Below, in pieces: positions 21,145 through 35,900 of a stretch of DNA of 60,000 bases. Both the position numbers and the translations under genes were made by a program. Every line of letters begins with the position of its first letter. Positions within the stretch are counted from its first letter, which is position 1. The notes under the pieces are model-generated. The model was not told the DNA's origin. It searched no databases and saw only the letters and a list, made by a program, of their open reading frames with translations. Source of the stretch: Lineus longissimus (Eukaryota; Nemertea; Pilidiophora; Heteronemertea; Lineidae); NCBI RefSeq assembly GCF_910592395.1, contig NC_088317.1:6822001-6882000 (forward strand), given 5' to 3'.

Positions 21145-22170
21145 AAATGTCCTTGGGACATTGTGCTCACCTGGGAATGATGTATTGGTGGATGAAATGA
21201 GACATGGAGGTTAAATATCGACTGGTGAATGTGGCAAATTGAATGAGACGTTTAGAATTTAAGCTATCAATATTTCCTTCTTAAGGATTAAAGGAGATGT
21301 ATCTGTTGGGGGGGGGGGGGGTCTCTAGTTGTTCATTAGTAAGTGATAATGGGAGATATTGATAGCCTCGGAGGTAATAGAGAGCTTTCGCTAAATCTTC
21401 CATCAATCAAGTCATTGACAAGAATAGTCAGTTCAGTAGGCCTTCTAACAGTATTCATTGGTCAATAAAATGTCAGACTCAACATACAATATAAATTAAC
21501 CAGCATTGCAGAAATGGCAGAAGCACATGGAATGGCAAAATAGACATTCATTCTTGAGTCATCTTTAGAGTAGGAATGGCATTTAGGCAAAATGGGAAAT
21601 CATACTCGAGTCATCTTGGCTGTTCTACCAATGGGGGTTTCACCCATATTCCTGGCAGGTTTTCAAAGATGGCTGCCTGGAGTCCAAGAAGTAGGTCGAA
21701 TGGCGATGAATTTTGGTGTGTCAGGTCATGTTGTCATTAGACATCCTCACACCGACTTTCAACTTTCTCGACTCAATAGTGAGCAAACATGCCACCTTCG
21801 TTGAAATTTTAGAGTTTGACCTCTGTGACATTGAAAAGTAGGTCAAATTAAAAACCCTGATATTATGTCGTGAAGTGTCATCAGAGGTATCCACAGTAAA
21901 AATGTCATGGTCCTAGCCATCAGCGTTCAAGAGATATTGACAAAATAAGGTTTTCAAAGATGGCTGCCTGGAGTCCAAGAAGTAGGTCGAATGGCGATGA
22001 ATTTTGGTGTGTCAGGTCATGTTGTCATAAGACACCCTCACACCGAGTTTCAACTTTCTAGACTTAATAGTGAGCAACGTGCCCCCATTGTTGACGGACA
22101 GCCAGACAGCCGGACAGACGACGGACGCCAGACGTGATGACATAAGCTCCCCAGGTGAGCTAATAATGGA
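21145..22170 (+). mobile_element. TE of the TTGTGCTCACCTGGG family with internal repeats
   Basis: It begins with the family head CATTGTGCTCACCTGGGAAT, also seen at 57137, and ends in a CGGACAGACGACGGACGCC-rich stretch and CCAGGTGAGCTAATAATGG, the partial inverse of the head. It holds a 130-bp direct duplication (21658-21785 and 21949-22077), a GACCT/AGGTC motif at 21815, and a poly-G run at 21311. No transposase. Related to the arrays at 48.3-51.2 and 57.1 kb. Confidence 0.6.
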
Positions 22171-22576
22171 CAAAACAAACAACAAAATGATAAAAATGCT
22201 CTTAAAAAGGTCATTTATTTTCAAACACAGATTCTACAACCATATGTTGCATGGAGAGAAATATCGGGCTACAGTAATTCCTGCTACACATCCTTGGCAA
22301 GGATCCCGGGAGACAATCCCTCAGTGGGAACAATAAATTCCGAAAATTTTGGGTGTTTGTAGCATGACACTCCCTTTTACTTCCTACATGTATAGACCCA
22401 AGCCTAGATCCCATAATATATGCCTACAAGAAATTCAACTGTTTTTTCTCATAAAGTTTTTAAAAGATTTTGATGACCTTATCCTTATTCAAATCTAATC
22501 ATGCTAAATGCACTAAAGGCGCAGGATGAATCAAAATTCACCAGACCTTATTCAGGAATATCACAGTACTTATATA

Positions 22577-22754
22577 CAGTAGAACCTCTCTATTAAGGTC
22601 AACCTCGGGACAGACAAATGCTGTCCTCAATGGTGAGGTGTCCTGATTAGAGAGGTCAAATTGAATGGAAACAACCACTTTGGGACAAAAACAAGTGTCC
22701 TTAATAGAGAGGGTGTTCTCAATAGAGAGGTGTCCGCTAAGGGAGGTTCCACTG
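22577..22754. mobile_element. Complete 178-bp pogo/Tigger-type MITE
   Basis: Ends are CAGTAGAACCTC at the left and GAGGTTCCACTG at the right, flanked by TA on each side (22575-22576 and 22755-22756). Inside are repeated GGACAC and CTCTATTAAGG words in inverted arrangement. Copies of the family occur at 10467 and 59245. Confidence 0.85.
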
Positions 22755-24610
22755 TACTTCTTGGATATTCATATTACTACATTTTGTACAATTTCCTAAT
22801 TCACTGTACTCCCTCTCATCGAACTTGCATATGTATGCAGAAATATTATCAGTCAATACTGGTGTATGTAGCCAACAGCACAACTGATCTTGTTATGCTG
22901 CATAATAAAACACAATGGAATTCGTTTTGAACAAATTAACTTGAAGAATGTTCAAACCAATAACCAGTTATAAATTCCAACCAGTCTGATCTGTTTCCTA
23001 CTTTGATACTATTCGAGAATAAAAATCTTCAAGTTACTTTTCACCCCCCCCCCCCCCCACCCCCCCTCACACACAGACATAGTACTCAAAATGGGCCTAA
23101 AATTTACAAATGCCCTTCCTTGATGAGTACGTACAAAATAAACGGCCCAAATATGATATCGAAATATGGACACAAGCATGGAGTGACTTTCAGGCTCCAT
23201 TTTTTATCCACAATAATTTGAATTTTTGAGATGACTTTATTTCACGACAGAAAGTTATAAGAACATGATGTATCAACTAGAAACAAATATGTTACCCTAC
23301 AAAAAATATTTACCTTACCACAGAAAGGGTGAATAAAGATAGTTATATAATACATGAAAGTGCTAGCTACACCTACATCATAATACATAATATGATTTCT
23401 ATAAATTATACAACAATATAATTTCAACATACATGTATATTCATAATCACAAAAAAAATGTAAATTTAATACACTATTCATTAAACTGTGTACCACAACC
23501 AATGTTCAACATTTATGAGCAACCGGAAAGAAAACATGATTGAAAATCTTAGCCAAATATCTTGAGCTCAGCTAAAATGCTCTCATTTCAGCTAGTCACC
23601 GGTGATATCATTTTGAAATTACACATATATCATAAATATGAAACTTTGATGGTTGTTTGATAATGATAACAGAGATATAAGAGATGTTCTCAAAAAAGTG
23701 CAAATGACGTCACATACAAAATCGCGACCTCACTTTTATGTACTTTTATGTGATGCGTCACAGAGGATGTTGTCTGTGACGCAACACTAAAACTTTGACA
23801 AGAGAGAAAGACAGAGTCGCAATCTATCACAAGAACTGTGCATTTATAGTGAGTTCAAGGGTTAAAGGGGATTTCCCACAACACGTGAAAGCTTATTTTT
23901 TACATTTTCTCGGGCATTAAAAATGAACCTTCTCATTTTCTGTTTAAATGTCCAGTGCAGATCAGTTTGCTGAATTCAGCCTACTCAACATGTGCACAAA
24001 TAGGGCCCACAATAGGGTACCTTTCAGTAACTTGCCTATAACTTGATGATGCAGCCAGAGCTTTGATACCAACTGAAGCACGGGCATTGTATTGCTTTCA
24101 CTAAATTCGCTTTAAGAGCACTTTAAAAAACACCAGAACACTATTGATGCATGGTTTTTGTGATTAATGGCGACACTGTCTCACTGTCTTATGATATAAA
24201 TCAGATCAATTCCTCAATATTTCACGTGATAAGGTCGTGGTCAACAAAATACAACAACCACACAAGAATATGAGCATGACTGAAAAGTGGTCTCTCGTAA
24301 AAATAATGGCGTATTTAAACCAAATTGTTCACCATAGACATCTGTTCGAACCAGACACATAACATGATAGATAAATATACAAAATATAAATTTTTACATA
24401 TTACTAAGTACTGTAGACCAGGAAATGTTCACATCCGTTTTATTTTCACGATTTTGAAGGTAAACATGAACATTAAACATGTTAAACTGGCAAAAATGTA
24501 AACTCCTATGCAAATTCTGGCAAAAATTTTTTTGATACATGGAATTTAGTCTACGGCCAAATAAAGATGACCACATTTCAATAGTTCATTATCCTGACAG
24601 TTCATGGCTT
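22755..24610. other. No supported gene
   Basis: Very AT-rich. A C-only run lies at 23045-23065. Open frames here have no recognisable content. Confidence 0.4.
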
Positions 24611-25111
24611 ACAGTACTGATGTAACGACATAGGGTAAACGGTTATGACTATTGAACATCCACTTGTCCGGTTTTCCCGAGGGTGCCGCCACTGTCTAAT
24701 CGTTAAAAAGTGACAAGTCCACAGTCGTTGTAGTATGCACAGAGCACTATCCATGAGTTGCACAAAAAAAGTAGTAAATAAAAAAGATGTATTTTGGCAT
24801 AAATAATACAATTCACAAAACATATCCAACTTTTATCCCCGTTTTCATTATGTTCACTCTCCAAGAGAGCAATACTCTTTTAATGTTTGCTATTCATATC
24901 TTGCATGTATTGTAATGTAATCTTTCTGCCAAAATAATCTTTTTTATCTGAATATTTTTTTCATAAACTCACGGATAATGCTCGGTGCATGCTGCAACGA
25001 CTGTTGGACTTGTCGTGTTTTTCACGCTTAGACAGTGGCGCCACCCTCGGGAAAACCAGGCAAGTGGGCGTTCGAAAGTCATAACCAGGGTAAACCGTCT
25101 ACATACTGTAA
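24611..25111. mobile_element. Fold-back element with about 130-bp inverted arms
   Basis: The arm at 24611-24745 is the imperfect inverse of 24985-25111: both contain GGTTTTCCCGAGGGTG, GCGCCACTGTCTAA-like text, GACAAGTCC and CAGTCGTTG. About 240 bp of AT-rich spacer lie between. No coding capacity; probably a MITE. Confidence 0.75.
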
Positions 25112-25608
25112 AAACTTCCCAGAGCAAACCGAGTATCAGTATGACAATAAAACAATTGCCATTGGTAGATTATTCAACATCCTCAAAGCAGTACTGGAAT
25201 CATGAGATGTCCACAGACTGCTTCATGAGGTAGGGAAAACCGCCCAGAGGAAGTTTTACAGTTATCTACTTGATACAAAGTTATCCGACAGACAAATAGA
25301 AAAATATAATAAATGTTTTGGTACAAAACTATAACAGTTATGGTTCCTATATGTGTACAGTGGCAACCATACGACAGTTATTATGTATGCAAATGTGACT
25401 TGGTATACGCAGCATGGGTATACCAGGACAAATATATAAACAAGCCTTGAAAATGTTAGATATCTAGGTATCAGCATTATCAAAATATTATTCAGTGCAT
25501 TTTTTCACATTTGGAAATCTTAAACCCAAAAGCTAATGGTTGGGTGATGCAAAATTTCAAGAAACGCATAGAATAAAATTTTCTTTGAATTTTGAACGAA
25601 AATGAGTA

Positions 25609-25800
25609 CTAACCCAGAAATATTCATGCGCCTCTTATTTTCATGCCTTTCGCATTCACAGATTATCACAAATATTTATGGTCTGAAAAGACAAATTTAA
25701 TTGAAATAGGTGTAACAGAGTTGTCAAAAGGATAAATGATTAAAGTTTCCATTCCTCAAATGTGAAAAAAAATGGCTGCAAATATTTCTGGGGTTTACAG
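25609..25800. mobile_element. MITE with CTGTAAACC-type ends
   Basis: The left end CTAACCCAGAAATATTCATG mirrors the right end GCAAATATTTCTGGGGTTTACAG, with TA outside each. The ends resemble those at 44909-45096. Confidence 0.55.
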
Positions 25801-26805
25801 TACACATACTTGAATATCGTGTTTATTTTGCGCAAAATAGATACCTAGAAATCCGTCTGCCCTGACATTCTCCAAGGTATTTCATTGGTCATGGGCTGCT
25901 AAAGGTCTATTATATTGTAAAGTTATCAGATTCGAACATAAATAAGATATTTACACACCTCCAATTAACTGATCCAGGTAAGCTTTAACTAGAACACTGC
26001 ACATATCACAACAATGAATCACAACAACAATCTACCTTCAAACAAGACTGGTACAAACAGACTGGTACAATTTTACAAGTATACATGTAGATTAATCCAT
26101 ACTTGGTACAATGTACAAAACATGGCAAGTACCTGGTAGGTCTCTTTCAACCTCAATTTTGTTTGCCTATATCATACATATATACAAAACTAAAAAGATT
26201 CTTGGACAAATAATGACAAAACGTGCCACTTATTCGATCCTGAATCAAGGTCAGTTGCAAAAATTTGTGAGAATCAAATACACGGAAAATCTAGACATCT
26301 CACAGTAAATTTCTGTCCTTATTCAATGAAAACTTCTTTGAAATATTTCAGAATGATCTGATGCCAGGCGTCAATTTGATAAAACAGTGCTCTAATACTG
26401 CAACGCACCTGCAAACAATGCGTCATTAAAAGCAGTGTTTGCAAACTGTAGCAGTGGACACCAACCATGCAATTGGAGCAAATACACAGGCAAATGTACC
26501 AAATATAAGATATCGGTAAGGCGGATTTGAATGTTACATCAAGACGCCGACATTAATTTCACATAAATCTTAATTATCTGACTTAGTATAAATACATAGA
26601 GCCTAGAGGCTTAACTTTTATGTCCAAATATTCAGAAAATGTGTCTTTCATACTTCTTCAATTTGTAAGAGAAAACACCCGCCATAATTCATGTTGTGTA
26701 TAGGACTTACATAGAAAAACATGTTGGAAATCTGGCTGTGTAGCCTACCCTCACAAAGCCACACACTCAATGTATCTAGTCTGAATCTTCCTGGACAAGA
26801 AGTGG

Positions 26806-26922
26806 TCAGATCACCTCGTCCTGTTGCATTTGGTAGGCAACGTTCGAACTGTTGACGGATTCCTCTGCTGGGTATTCTCGGATCGTCGACTGGGAAGCTT
26901 CTCTGTGTTTTTGGAAAGCAAG
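26806..26922 (-). CDS. GPCR distal alternative terminal exon
   Basis: Acceptor TTTATTTACTACAG, phase 0, 38 residues then TGA (26806-26808). It begins LAFQKHREASQSTIREYP and ends NSSNVAYQMQQDEVI. It aligns with the proximal terminal exon (VALQSRNEPNVIREYP), so the two are duplicates used as alternatives. The last four residues DEVI fit the acidic-at-minus-2, hydrophobic-at-0 pattern of a class III PDZ ligand, which the other tail lacks. An AG closer to GAAGCT would not be in phase. Confidence 0.65.
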   Translation of the reverse strand, partial: LAFQKHREASQSTIREYPAEESVNSSNVAYQMQQDEVI

Positions 26923-29900
26923 CTGTAGTAAATAAACGGAATGTAGTCGTTATACTATTAGTTTTGAAACAGAACTATTTTACAGATGACTGTGAGTGAG
27001 AGTACATCCACTTTTTAGGGGGAGTTAGATTTTTCATCTTGGAAGTTAAAGATTTGCCATAGGCACATTGAGATAGCTGTGGACACCTAATGGCAAGGTG
27101 GAGGGTTTGACTAACTAATCCTGGGAAACCAAGGCCCAATCTCATCCATGTCAATATACATAGCAGATATCTCTTTAAAAAGCTAAAATTTGGTCTTTTA
27201 TTGTATATGGGGAACATAGTATCCAGGGAACATAGGGATAATACCCTAGTTCAATGTAGAATATTACATCTTTCTCAACAGATTTTTCATGCATCCATGC
27301 AGCAAGCTATATTTTCACAGCTTCCCCACATGCATGTTTGTCCTTTTGAGGGCAAAAGGCTTTTGTAGAGAACATTAAGATGGCTATGCATCCAAGTGAA
27401 GACTGTGCAACACCATAAACACTCAGGAGAATCTGTTCTCAAACTTGCGGAGAATCAGACAATGCCCACTTACCAAGCTCGCCTGCCCTGAACGTCACAC
27501 TCACATTTGTGAGGAAAACATTCTCCAACGCCATTCCCAGGTAAAGTGATCTTGGTAAGTTAGGAGGCCTGATTCAAAGTAGTTCGAGAAGCTTTCCAGA
27601 GTGACAGCAAGTGTTTAACGGTCATCCTGAACAGCATCCACCAGGTTTAAAGTCATCAAAAATAAATAAAAATGGTCATAAACAAAATAAGTATAGACTG
27701 TTTAATACATTTCCTGAAAACTTCATTAAATTCAGAGGTGAGATAAGGGAGTTCTACTTTAAAATCACAATTAATCATGGTGGATGCTGGTAGACACTAT
27801 TTAGGATGACGTCGGCTTAATGCAGAAAAGTGTAAATGAACTTTATCTCTTTTAAAAAACTGAAGTGCTGAAGTCAGAAAATCGAGCATTAGTTCTAATA
27901 GGCCATGAGCCAAATAAAAAAAGGGGCTTAGTTTTTTAATTCATGACAACATTTCAGAGGCCGAGTAAAAATGCTATTATCCATGTTATTATGATAAGTA
28001 AATTGCATGTTTAATATAAAACAAAAGTAATAGTTGGTCCTAAACATGATATATCAACATAAGTAACCAGGAAACCTGTGAACTGAGCTTGATTGAAAGA
28101 AAGATTTAGGTGGCAGCACTGAGTAGAGCTATTTTGGCCACCTAGGAGCCAATTGGTGAACTAAAATAACTGGAATTTGTAACGGATATTCTCGTGATTG
28201 TCAGTATACAGTACAAATCACAATTGTTATCGCTAAATTTCAGTCATTGGATCATCATTGGCGCGCTAAGCAGTGCACAGGTCGTGGGACTGCCAGTTGA
28301 TTAAGATGCAAGTTATAGATGCACTCCAAACTAACAACTACGAGGTAATTATAACATTCTAAACTGACAGCCACGAGGTTATTATACAGTCCAAATCACA
28401 ATTGACAGCCCTTAAATCGCATAATTGGTGTGTCAGTAGTGTGTCACTGACGCGCTATGAAGGACCTTGGTCAAGCATATTTCCTGCATACTATATGCTC
28501 AACCTTGTTGACACTACTGTTAAAGGTTAACTCGTGTCAAATTTCACCATGTAATGTTTTAGCTGTTTTTGACAAATGACTACGTCACTTTCTCATAAAT
28601 CGGTAAGATTTTCGAATCGAAATGCACATTTTCTAGAAATTGATGGTTTAATCACGCCCGGACGGCTCGCTTCGATGCCGTTTTCGTTGATGACATCACA
28701 ACATGAACATTTTCGCGGTGACGGTTGTTTACATTTAGCGATTTTATAATAAATCTAATAAAAATTGGAAAATTTGAGCTTTACATTTGTGATCAACAAT
28801 TAAAAACGGACGTATTTCCGCAAAGTTGTAAATCACATCATAGTATCACTTTAAGCACTTCACTGGCATGCCAGCAACTCGCACGTACATTGCTCAGAAC
28901 CGAAAGGATGTCAATTGTGACATGGACTGTAACAGCAGGGACAGTACTATTTTACAATAGATTATTTTTCAATAGCACATGCATAGGGCAAAGTCATTAG
29001 ATATTAGCGTGCAGCGGTTTTTCTTGGCCCATACGCACATGCAGTCTCACACATATTTGGTATGACTTGAGAACTGGGTCTCAATTTGTGTCATTATCCT
29101 GCAACTGATAGGATGTATCGGAACCCTGACTGCTGATCGACTCATGGCGCTTTGTAGGATATTCCCTGATTGTCGAGGCCGACGCATCGCAATGTCGTTA
29201 AAAAGCAAGCTGAAGGAATAAACAGCACGAAGACTTTTACAAACAGAAGAATCATGAGGTACAAATTCAGATTTGTTGCCAAAACCACAACAGAGCCAAT
29301 GGCTGATATTTATAAAAGACTAGTAAATGCTTTTACTTTAAACTTCATGTACATTTACACTAGCCATCTCTGTAGAAAACTGTAGTAAAAGCATTTACTA
29401 GTCTTTATAAATATTAGCCATTGGCATGATGAACTACCCACATATCGAGTTTTCTTGTTGTGAATGCTGTCAACAAATCTCTAGGTATCACCCCAACCCA
29501 CTGAAATTACTGTCTTGGCCAATTAAGTAACTGAAAACATCAAAATGACTTTTATGTGACTTTATTACAATAAATGTGTACTGTAAAGGTGTACATGCGT
29601 TATATTCACGAACAATATTATGAGACAAGGGAGCTTCTGTCTAAAGCAACGAACAACACAAATGACCAGCAAAATATTAGACATGATGAATGATTTTGAC
29701 TTTCCATTCGTAAATGTTTTGTCCAATTTGTTCTGGGCTCTGCAACAAACTACTGTTGATATTTTTTTAAAGTTGGATTTTTATCATTCCTAGCTTGGTG
29801 ACCAAAGAGGATTTTTTCATCTTAGTAACCATGGTAATGAAATAAGGTTTTGATATGTATTTGTGTACAGTCAGTGACACAGAAACGTAATTTGGATGTT

Positions 29901-32900
29901 TTCTGCTCCGTACGGTTTAATTCACGACCAATGAAATATTCAGGACATGTTTTTTGTGTCCATCTTTTAATGTGAGAAATATAAGAACTTATAAAATTTC
30001 CGGAAACAAAATGGTCAAGGTGACCTCCCATCCTCCCCTCCCCCCCCCCCCCCCCCAAATGACCACTGAGCAATGAAACTTATCAATTGAAAACCCCAAA
30101 AATTCCAGTTTGATTGCAAAGATATGATAAATTAAAGCTAAACTTAGACAAGTAGTGTGCACTTCAGGCCCTAAAAGATGCTGACAAAACATTTTAAAAT
30201 GGACTCAAATATATTAAATTGCCATGTAAATATAATCTATTCACAATTGCTTCGAACATAAGGATAACATCACACCTTTTCTGAAATCCGAAGACTTGCA
30301 CTGGTCACTGTGACACCTCTGTGGGTATAATCACCAAGAGCGGCAAATAAAACAGTGCTTTGATACATGCAGATCAGCGACTAAATCGACCTGTAAACAA
30401 GTGATCTTTATTACTGTGACCTGTTTTTGACAACATGTTGGAAATCTTAATTCATCATTACTCATTAAGCCACTGCACTTCAGAAACAAAGTCGTTTTCT
30501 GTGAAATTTATTACACACATTGTGACTAGTCACTTCTTGGTGGGCCGCAGAATAACCTAGTAGCTACACAAAAAGTGCATTAGTTAAATTCCTCCATAAT
30601 TCCATACGAGGTTTTTGCTAAATACTAAATATTATCAAACTTCACTCCCAACTTCAGTTCCAAACGTTAAATCATTTTGAAAACTGAGTTTGTATCAAAA
30701 TTGTATGAGTATTGTAGTTTTAGGACCTACAACACCTCTAGAACTAGTAAGTTGCGACCATTTCGAAAAGCAGTACAGCGGATATAAATGAACAATGTAG
30801 AAAAGGAAACAATTTTTCTAATTGCAATGAGGCTATCGCATCACCACTAAAGCCTGCTACACACGAGGGATTTGGATTTCTCACCAACTTAGTTGGTTTT
30901 AAAATTAAGAACAGGTGCACAGGTGACTGGAAGTTGAGAGTTGTTCACCCACTCACACGAAAGACATAATCGCAGCAATATTTAGGTCCTGCACTATTTT
31001 TAGGCCAAAACCTTGGTCAAGGCTGAGTGCAAATATATATTATTTCTGGCAGGGAAATCTTAGATCTAGAAACATGGCTGCCAATGATTTTGTTGTGTAC
31101 AATGAGAGGAAGAAAAAGAAGATTTTATTTGTTATTATTGTAAAAAGTATCAGTGAAAAGAGGAAAAGGAGAAATCGATGGGATAATAGGAGGTTTTGGG
31201 CAAAACCGTGGATTATGAGAAGGTACAGCCTTTGCGCCTATGGGCCTCTATAAAGATAAAGAGTCAAATTATGGCCCAACTATGTTGTTGACTGAATCAC
31301 ACAGGGAAATTTATACCCCACACTCCTTATATAAACAAAAAAATCCTTATATAAACAAAACTTGTCATCGAGAAATAGAACAAGTCGGTAGTGCAGCCAG
31401 CAACTCCAACCAATTGGGCAAAGTATCAGTTACCTGGTCTGCGTTGCAAACACATGAAAGATTTGAGTTGGCCGATTCCTGTTATGATTTAAAATTCCAA
31501 CTAAGTTGGTGAGAAGTCCCTCGTGTGTAACGAACGGGCTTAAGACCGCGAAAACGACTGCTGCCCTACACTGTATGTATAGCTCTCCATACAATCATCT
31601 TTACCCACCAGTAAGTGTCATATTTTATTCATCAAGATCATATTTTGTTATTTTATTGATAAAATAAAACTTCATATGAGAAAAAGTGGCAATAATTCGA
31701 ATAAGATTTACAGTCGAGAGAGCCTAAAAGGCGAGCTAGATTGTATAAAAGCGGTTCCATGTCCCGTTTTGAAAACAGAAAAATATTAAACCAGTGATGA
31801 AAATTTTGAAAAAAGCTAAATACAGTAAACACTGCAATAAGTGGCCTTCGCGGGCAGTCAGAAAAGGCCTGTCTCGATTTTTAGTTGGGAGTATCAAAAA
31901 CCTGAATCTCAGGATATTATATTCCAAAAGAAATGGTCCAGGGACCATGTGCTCACCTCGGGTAATGATCACCATTCCATCGCTGTGTTTTAAATTGCCT
32001 TACTGTACCTTTTTTACCGGTGCCTTTTTTACCGTCTACCTTTTTGAACGCATCTTCGGCCAATCTGATTGATATCTGAACTGGCTACAGTATTTCTTGC
32101 AAATGACATAGTATTTTAGTTGAAAAGGTACCCCAGGGCCCCAAAAACCACCCCAGCACCGGATGCGAAGAAATAAAAAACTTTCGTCTTCTCACTGACG
32201 AGATAGTTTATATTCGCTCACGTCAGGCTATACTGATTTTATGGAATCTGGAAGAATATTCCAATCTTAGCTCTAATGCACCGGACCAATAAATGAGTAT
32301 TTTTCATAGCAGATATGTCATAATATAACAATTATAAATATGAAAATAACAATACTGCAAGTTGTACAGCAAGCGGCGTAATTCACAAAAGATTATCTAT
32401 CTGATTTACATAACAAATCACTTCGATCACTTTGATTACATAACATATTGTTTTTAAATAAACAGATTCATGAGATCTTTTCCAAGTCCTTAATATGCTG
32501 ACTTGATCAAGAAATCGAGTTGGAAAAAAAATACTGCAATCAATGTAAGACTCTCCCCTCCCCAATGTTAGGCTAGGCTAATGACACTTGGTTGACAACT
32601 GAACTGAACATGTTTTGCTTTCCAGCTTACCAACCATCACTACCAGGGTTTCCGCCAGAGGGTAAAATGGGTAACATTTTGTACCCAAAATAAATCCTAG
32701 GGTAAAGATACGTACCCAAAAAATCAGAGACTTTGATATCGTTGAATTAGAATAAAAGGCAGAATGCGGTATTTGTAGCCACAGTTTATTTGTAGCCCTG
32801 CATTGTTTGATGCATAGGGATATCAATCAGTACAATTAAACCAGGGTTACAAATACCTTACACTATCAAATCCAGGTACATGTCGCACAGAAGATGAGCC

Positions 32901-35900
32901 TAAATGACACCAGGAGATAATGGAAGAAATTGATGTGCTCATATTTCACAAAAGGCAGTCAACAGAGAAATGAACAAACAGTCTGTCTCAACCTGCCAAG
33001 CTCAGAGCGACATGCACCTGCTTTTGCTGTGACGGGTCACATATGTGACCCATTCTAGCAAAACCAGGCGCATGTCGCACATAAGATGAGCCTAGATGAC
33101 ACGAGGAGATAATAGAAGAAATTCGTCAGATTTCACAAAGGCCAGACAATAGTGAAATGAACAAACAGTCCGTCTCAACCTGCCAAGCTTAAATTGACAT
33201 GCGACTGGTTTTGCTGTGACGGGTCACATATGTGACCCATTCTAGCAAAACCAGTCGCATGTTGCACATTAGATGAGCCTAGATGACATTAGGAGATAAT
33301 AGAAGAAATTGATGTCGTCAGATTTCACAAAAGGCAGACAATAGTGAAATGAACAAACAGTCCGTCTCAACCTGCCAAGCTCAGAGTGACATGCGACTGG
33401 TTTTGCTGTGACGGGTCACATATGTGACCCATTCTAGCAAAACCAGTCACATGTCGCACATAAGATGAGCCTAGGCCTAGATGACACCAGGAGATAATAG
33501 AAGAAATTGACGTTGTCAGATTTCACAAAAGGCAGACAATAGTGAAATGAACAAACAGTCCGTCTCAACCTGCCAAGCTCAGAGCAATATGTGACTGGTT
33601 TTGCTGGAACAGGTCACATACAATGTCACTGTCACCATCAGTACAATATCAATATTGATAACTATAACATCACTATGAGAGATCAATGAACACTTTTATG
33701 AATATGCAATATCGCAGTATACTGTGCAGTAATTTCACAAAAATCTTTGTTTGGCAGAAAATCAACATTTCAAAGATGTTGTTAAATTTCAACAAGCCCA
33801 CATGTAGATATTGATGATTTATCATCAAGGTTTTATAAACTGGTTTCTCACTACACCCTAACAAGCAGTCAGTAAAGAAATTGGATTGGATTGCTTGTCT
33901 TTTGCCTTTTGGTAAAACTAGTTATCAATATGTTTGATATTGTTTAACACAGGTCACAGCTGCGATTGCCCCACAGACAGATTCAGGCAGAATATCACCT
34001 CTCCAGGTCAAGGCTAATAACCTAACCTAGTGAATCGAAGGTTATCTCAAAACAAGAACCTCGCATTCACTTTATATGTAACTTTAAGTTTCCTTGTTAC
34101 GCTGAGTGTACAGCACTCCCAGTCACAATACTCCAATCAAAGGCAAGGGTTTGCTTACAAACAGAGGTATACAATGCTGTACAAAAAGGTCACTGATGTA
34201 CACAAAGCTCACTTATTTGGAGGACTTTAAATAACCTAACTATACATGAGCAATGAAAACATATATTCAACACATGATCACATCAGCGGTTCTAAATTAT
34301 CTGTTTAAGACTTGATGTAAAACAGAAAAATCACAAAAAGATCAGAATAATTGGTCACATGATGTAGCATGTGACCAAATATATTTCAACTTTTTGTGAT
34401 CATCGTCCTCCTTATTCCAAGTCTAAAACAGATAAATTTGAACTGTTGCTAGGTACATGGATAAAAACATGTTTTCATCACTCAAACGAAGTGACATGTA
34501 GGTTACTGAATTCCTCCAAATGAATGAGTTTTGTGTACATTTGCGAATTTTTGTACAGCATTGGATACCTCCGTTTGTAAACAAACCCTTGCCTTGGATT
34601 AGATTTTGGGCATGCCATCTGCTTCATGCAGCCCCTCAGAGAGGTTGTTTCTGATTCCGGGGGACCATCCTGACTCTTGGTATCTTGCATAACTTACGCA
34701 CTCCATGGGGAACGCAGCGTTGTCAAAATGAAACAGAAATTTGATGATTTACAGAATGGTAACCGAGTAGATTAGGAAACTAAATCTCTAGCATAACCTC
34801 AATGACCAATAATAGTTGTCTATTGCAACTGAGTACATTATTTAAATCAGGAAACTAAATCACTTGCAGAAATTTCATCGCCGAGTAGACACTTTAACTA
34901 ATTCGACATTGTCTTATTGTAACTGAGTTTGAAATGTTGTTAAACCTCTGCAGTGACTACAGGGTCTCCCAAAAAAGTATACCCACCTTGAATCATCCAT
35001 TATATGTAAACTACTAAATTTTATTTCAAGTGCAGTATGTCATTAGAAAAAGCTGGATTTACTTCTTTTAAATGATACCCTAAACATGCATTTATTTTCA
35101 CGAGTTCATCAGAAACAATGCATATTTTTTTTAATGGTACCCGGACTCTTGCTCGTGTTCTGTTCTTCGTAACTGTGGGAAAATGAAATCACAAACAAAG
35201 AGACTGATGAAGATTACTCACCGGTTCAAATGTTACACAGTGTGAAATTATGGCATTGATCCCTCCACATGACCCCCTCCCTATCAATGCACAGGTGGCA
35301 TCGTCTGACCATGTCTCTTGTTGATTTGTCACAGTGTGGAATTAAACTGCTGCCAATCATTGCATTGTTACTGACACACCCATGAAAATAAATGCATGTT
35401 GATTGTGTTATTTAAAGGAGTAAATCCAGATCTTTCTAATGACATACTGCACTTGAAATAAAATTTAGTAGTTTACATATAATCGATGATTCAAGGTGGG
35501 TATACTTTTTTTGAGACACCCTTTATATCTGCTAATGCAACATTGTCTTATTGTAGCAGAGAGTATGATATGTTGTTAGACTTAGGAAACTGAATCGCTG
35601 CAGAGACTCTATCTCCTAATTCAGCAATGTCTTTGTAACCAGGAAACTGAATCTCTGCAGAGACTACATGTATAATTCAACATTTTCTTATTGTAGCAGA
35701 GAGTATGATATGTTGTTAGACTTAGGAAACTGAATTGCTGCAGAGACTCTATCTCCTAATTCAGCAATGTCTTTGTAACCAGGAAACTGAATCTCTGCAG
35801 AGAATACATGTATAATTCAACATTGTCTTTATAACCAGGAAACTCAATCTCTGCAGAGACTACATGTATATCTCTTAATTGAACACTGTCTTATTGTAGC

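Noticed and set aside
32660-32720. Repeated GGGTAAAATGGGTAACA and TACCCAAAA text
   Set aside because: Low-complexity with no defined ends.
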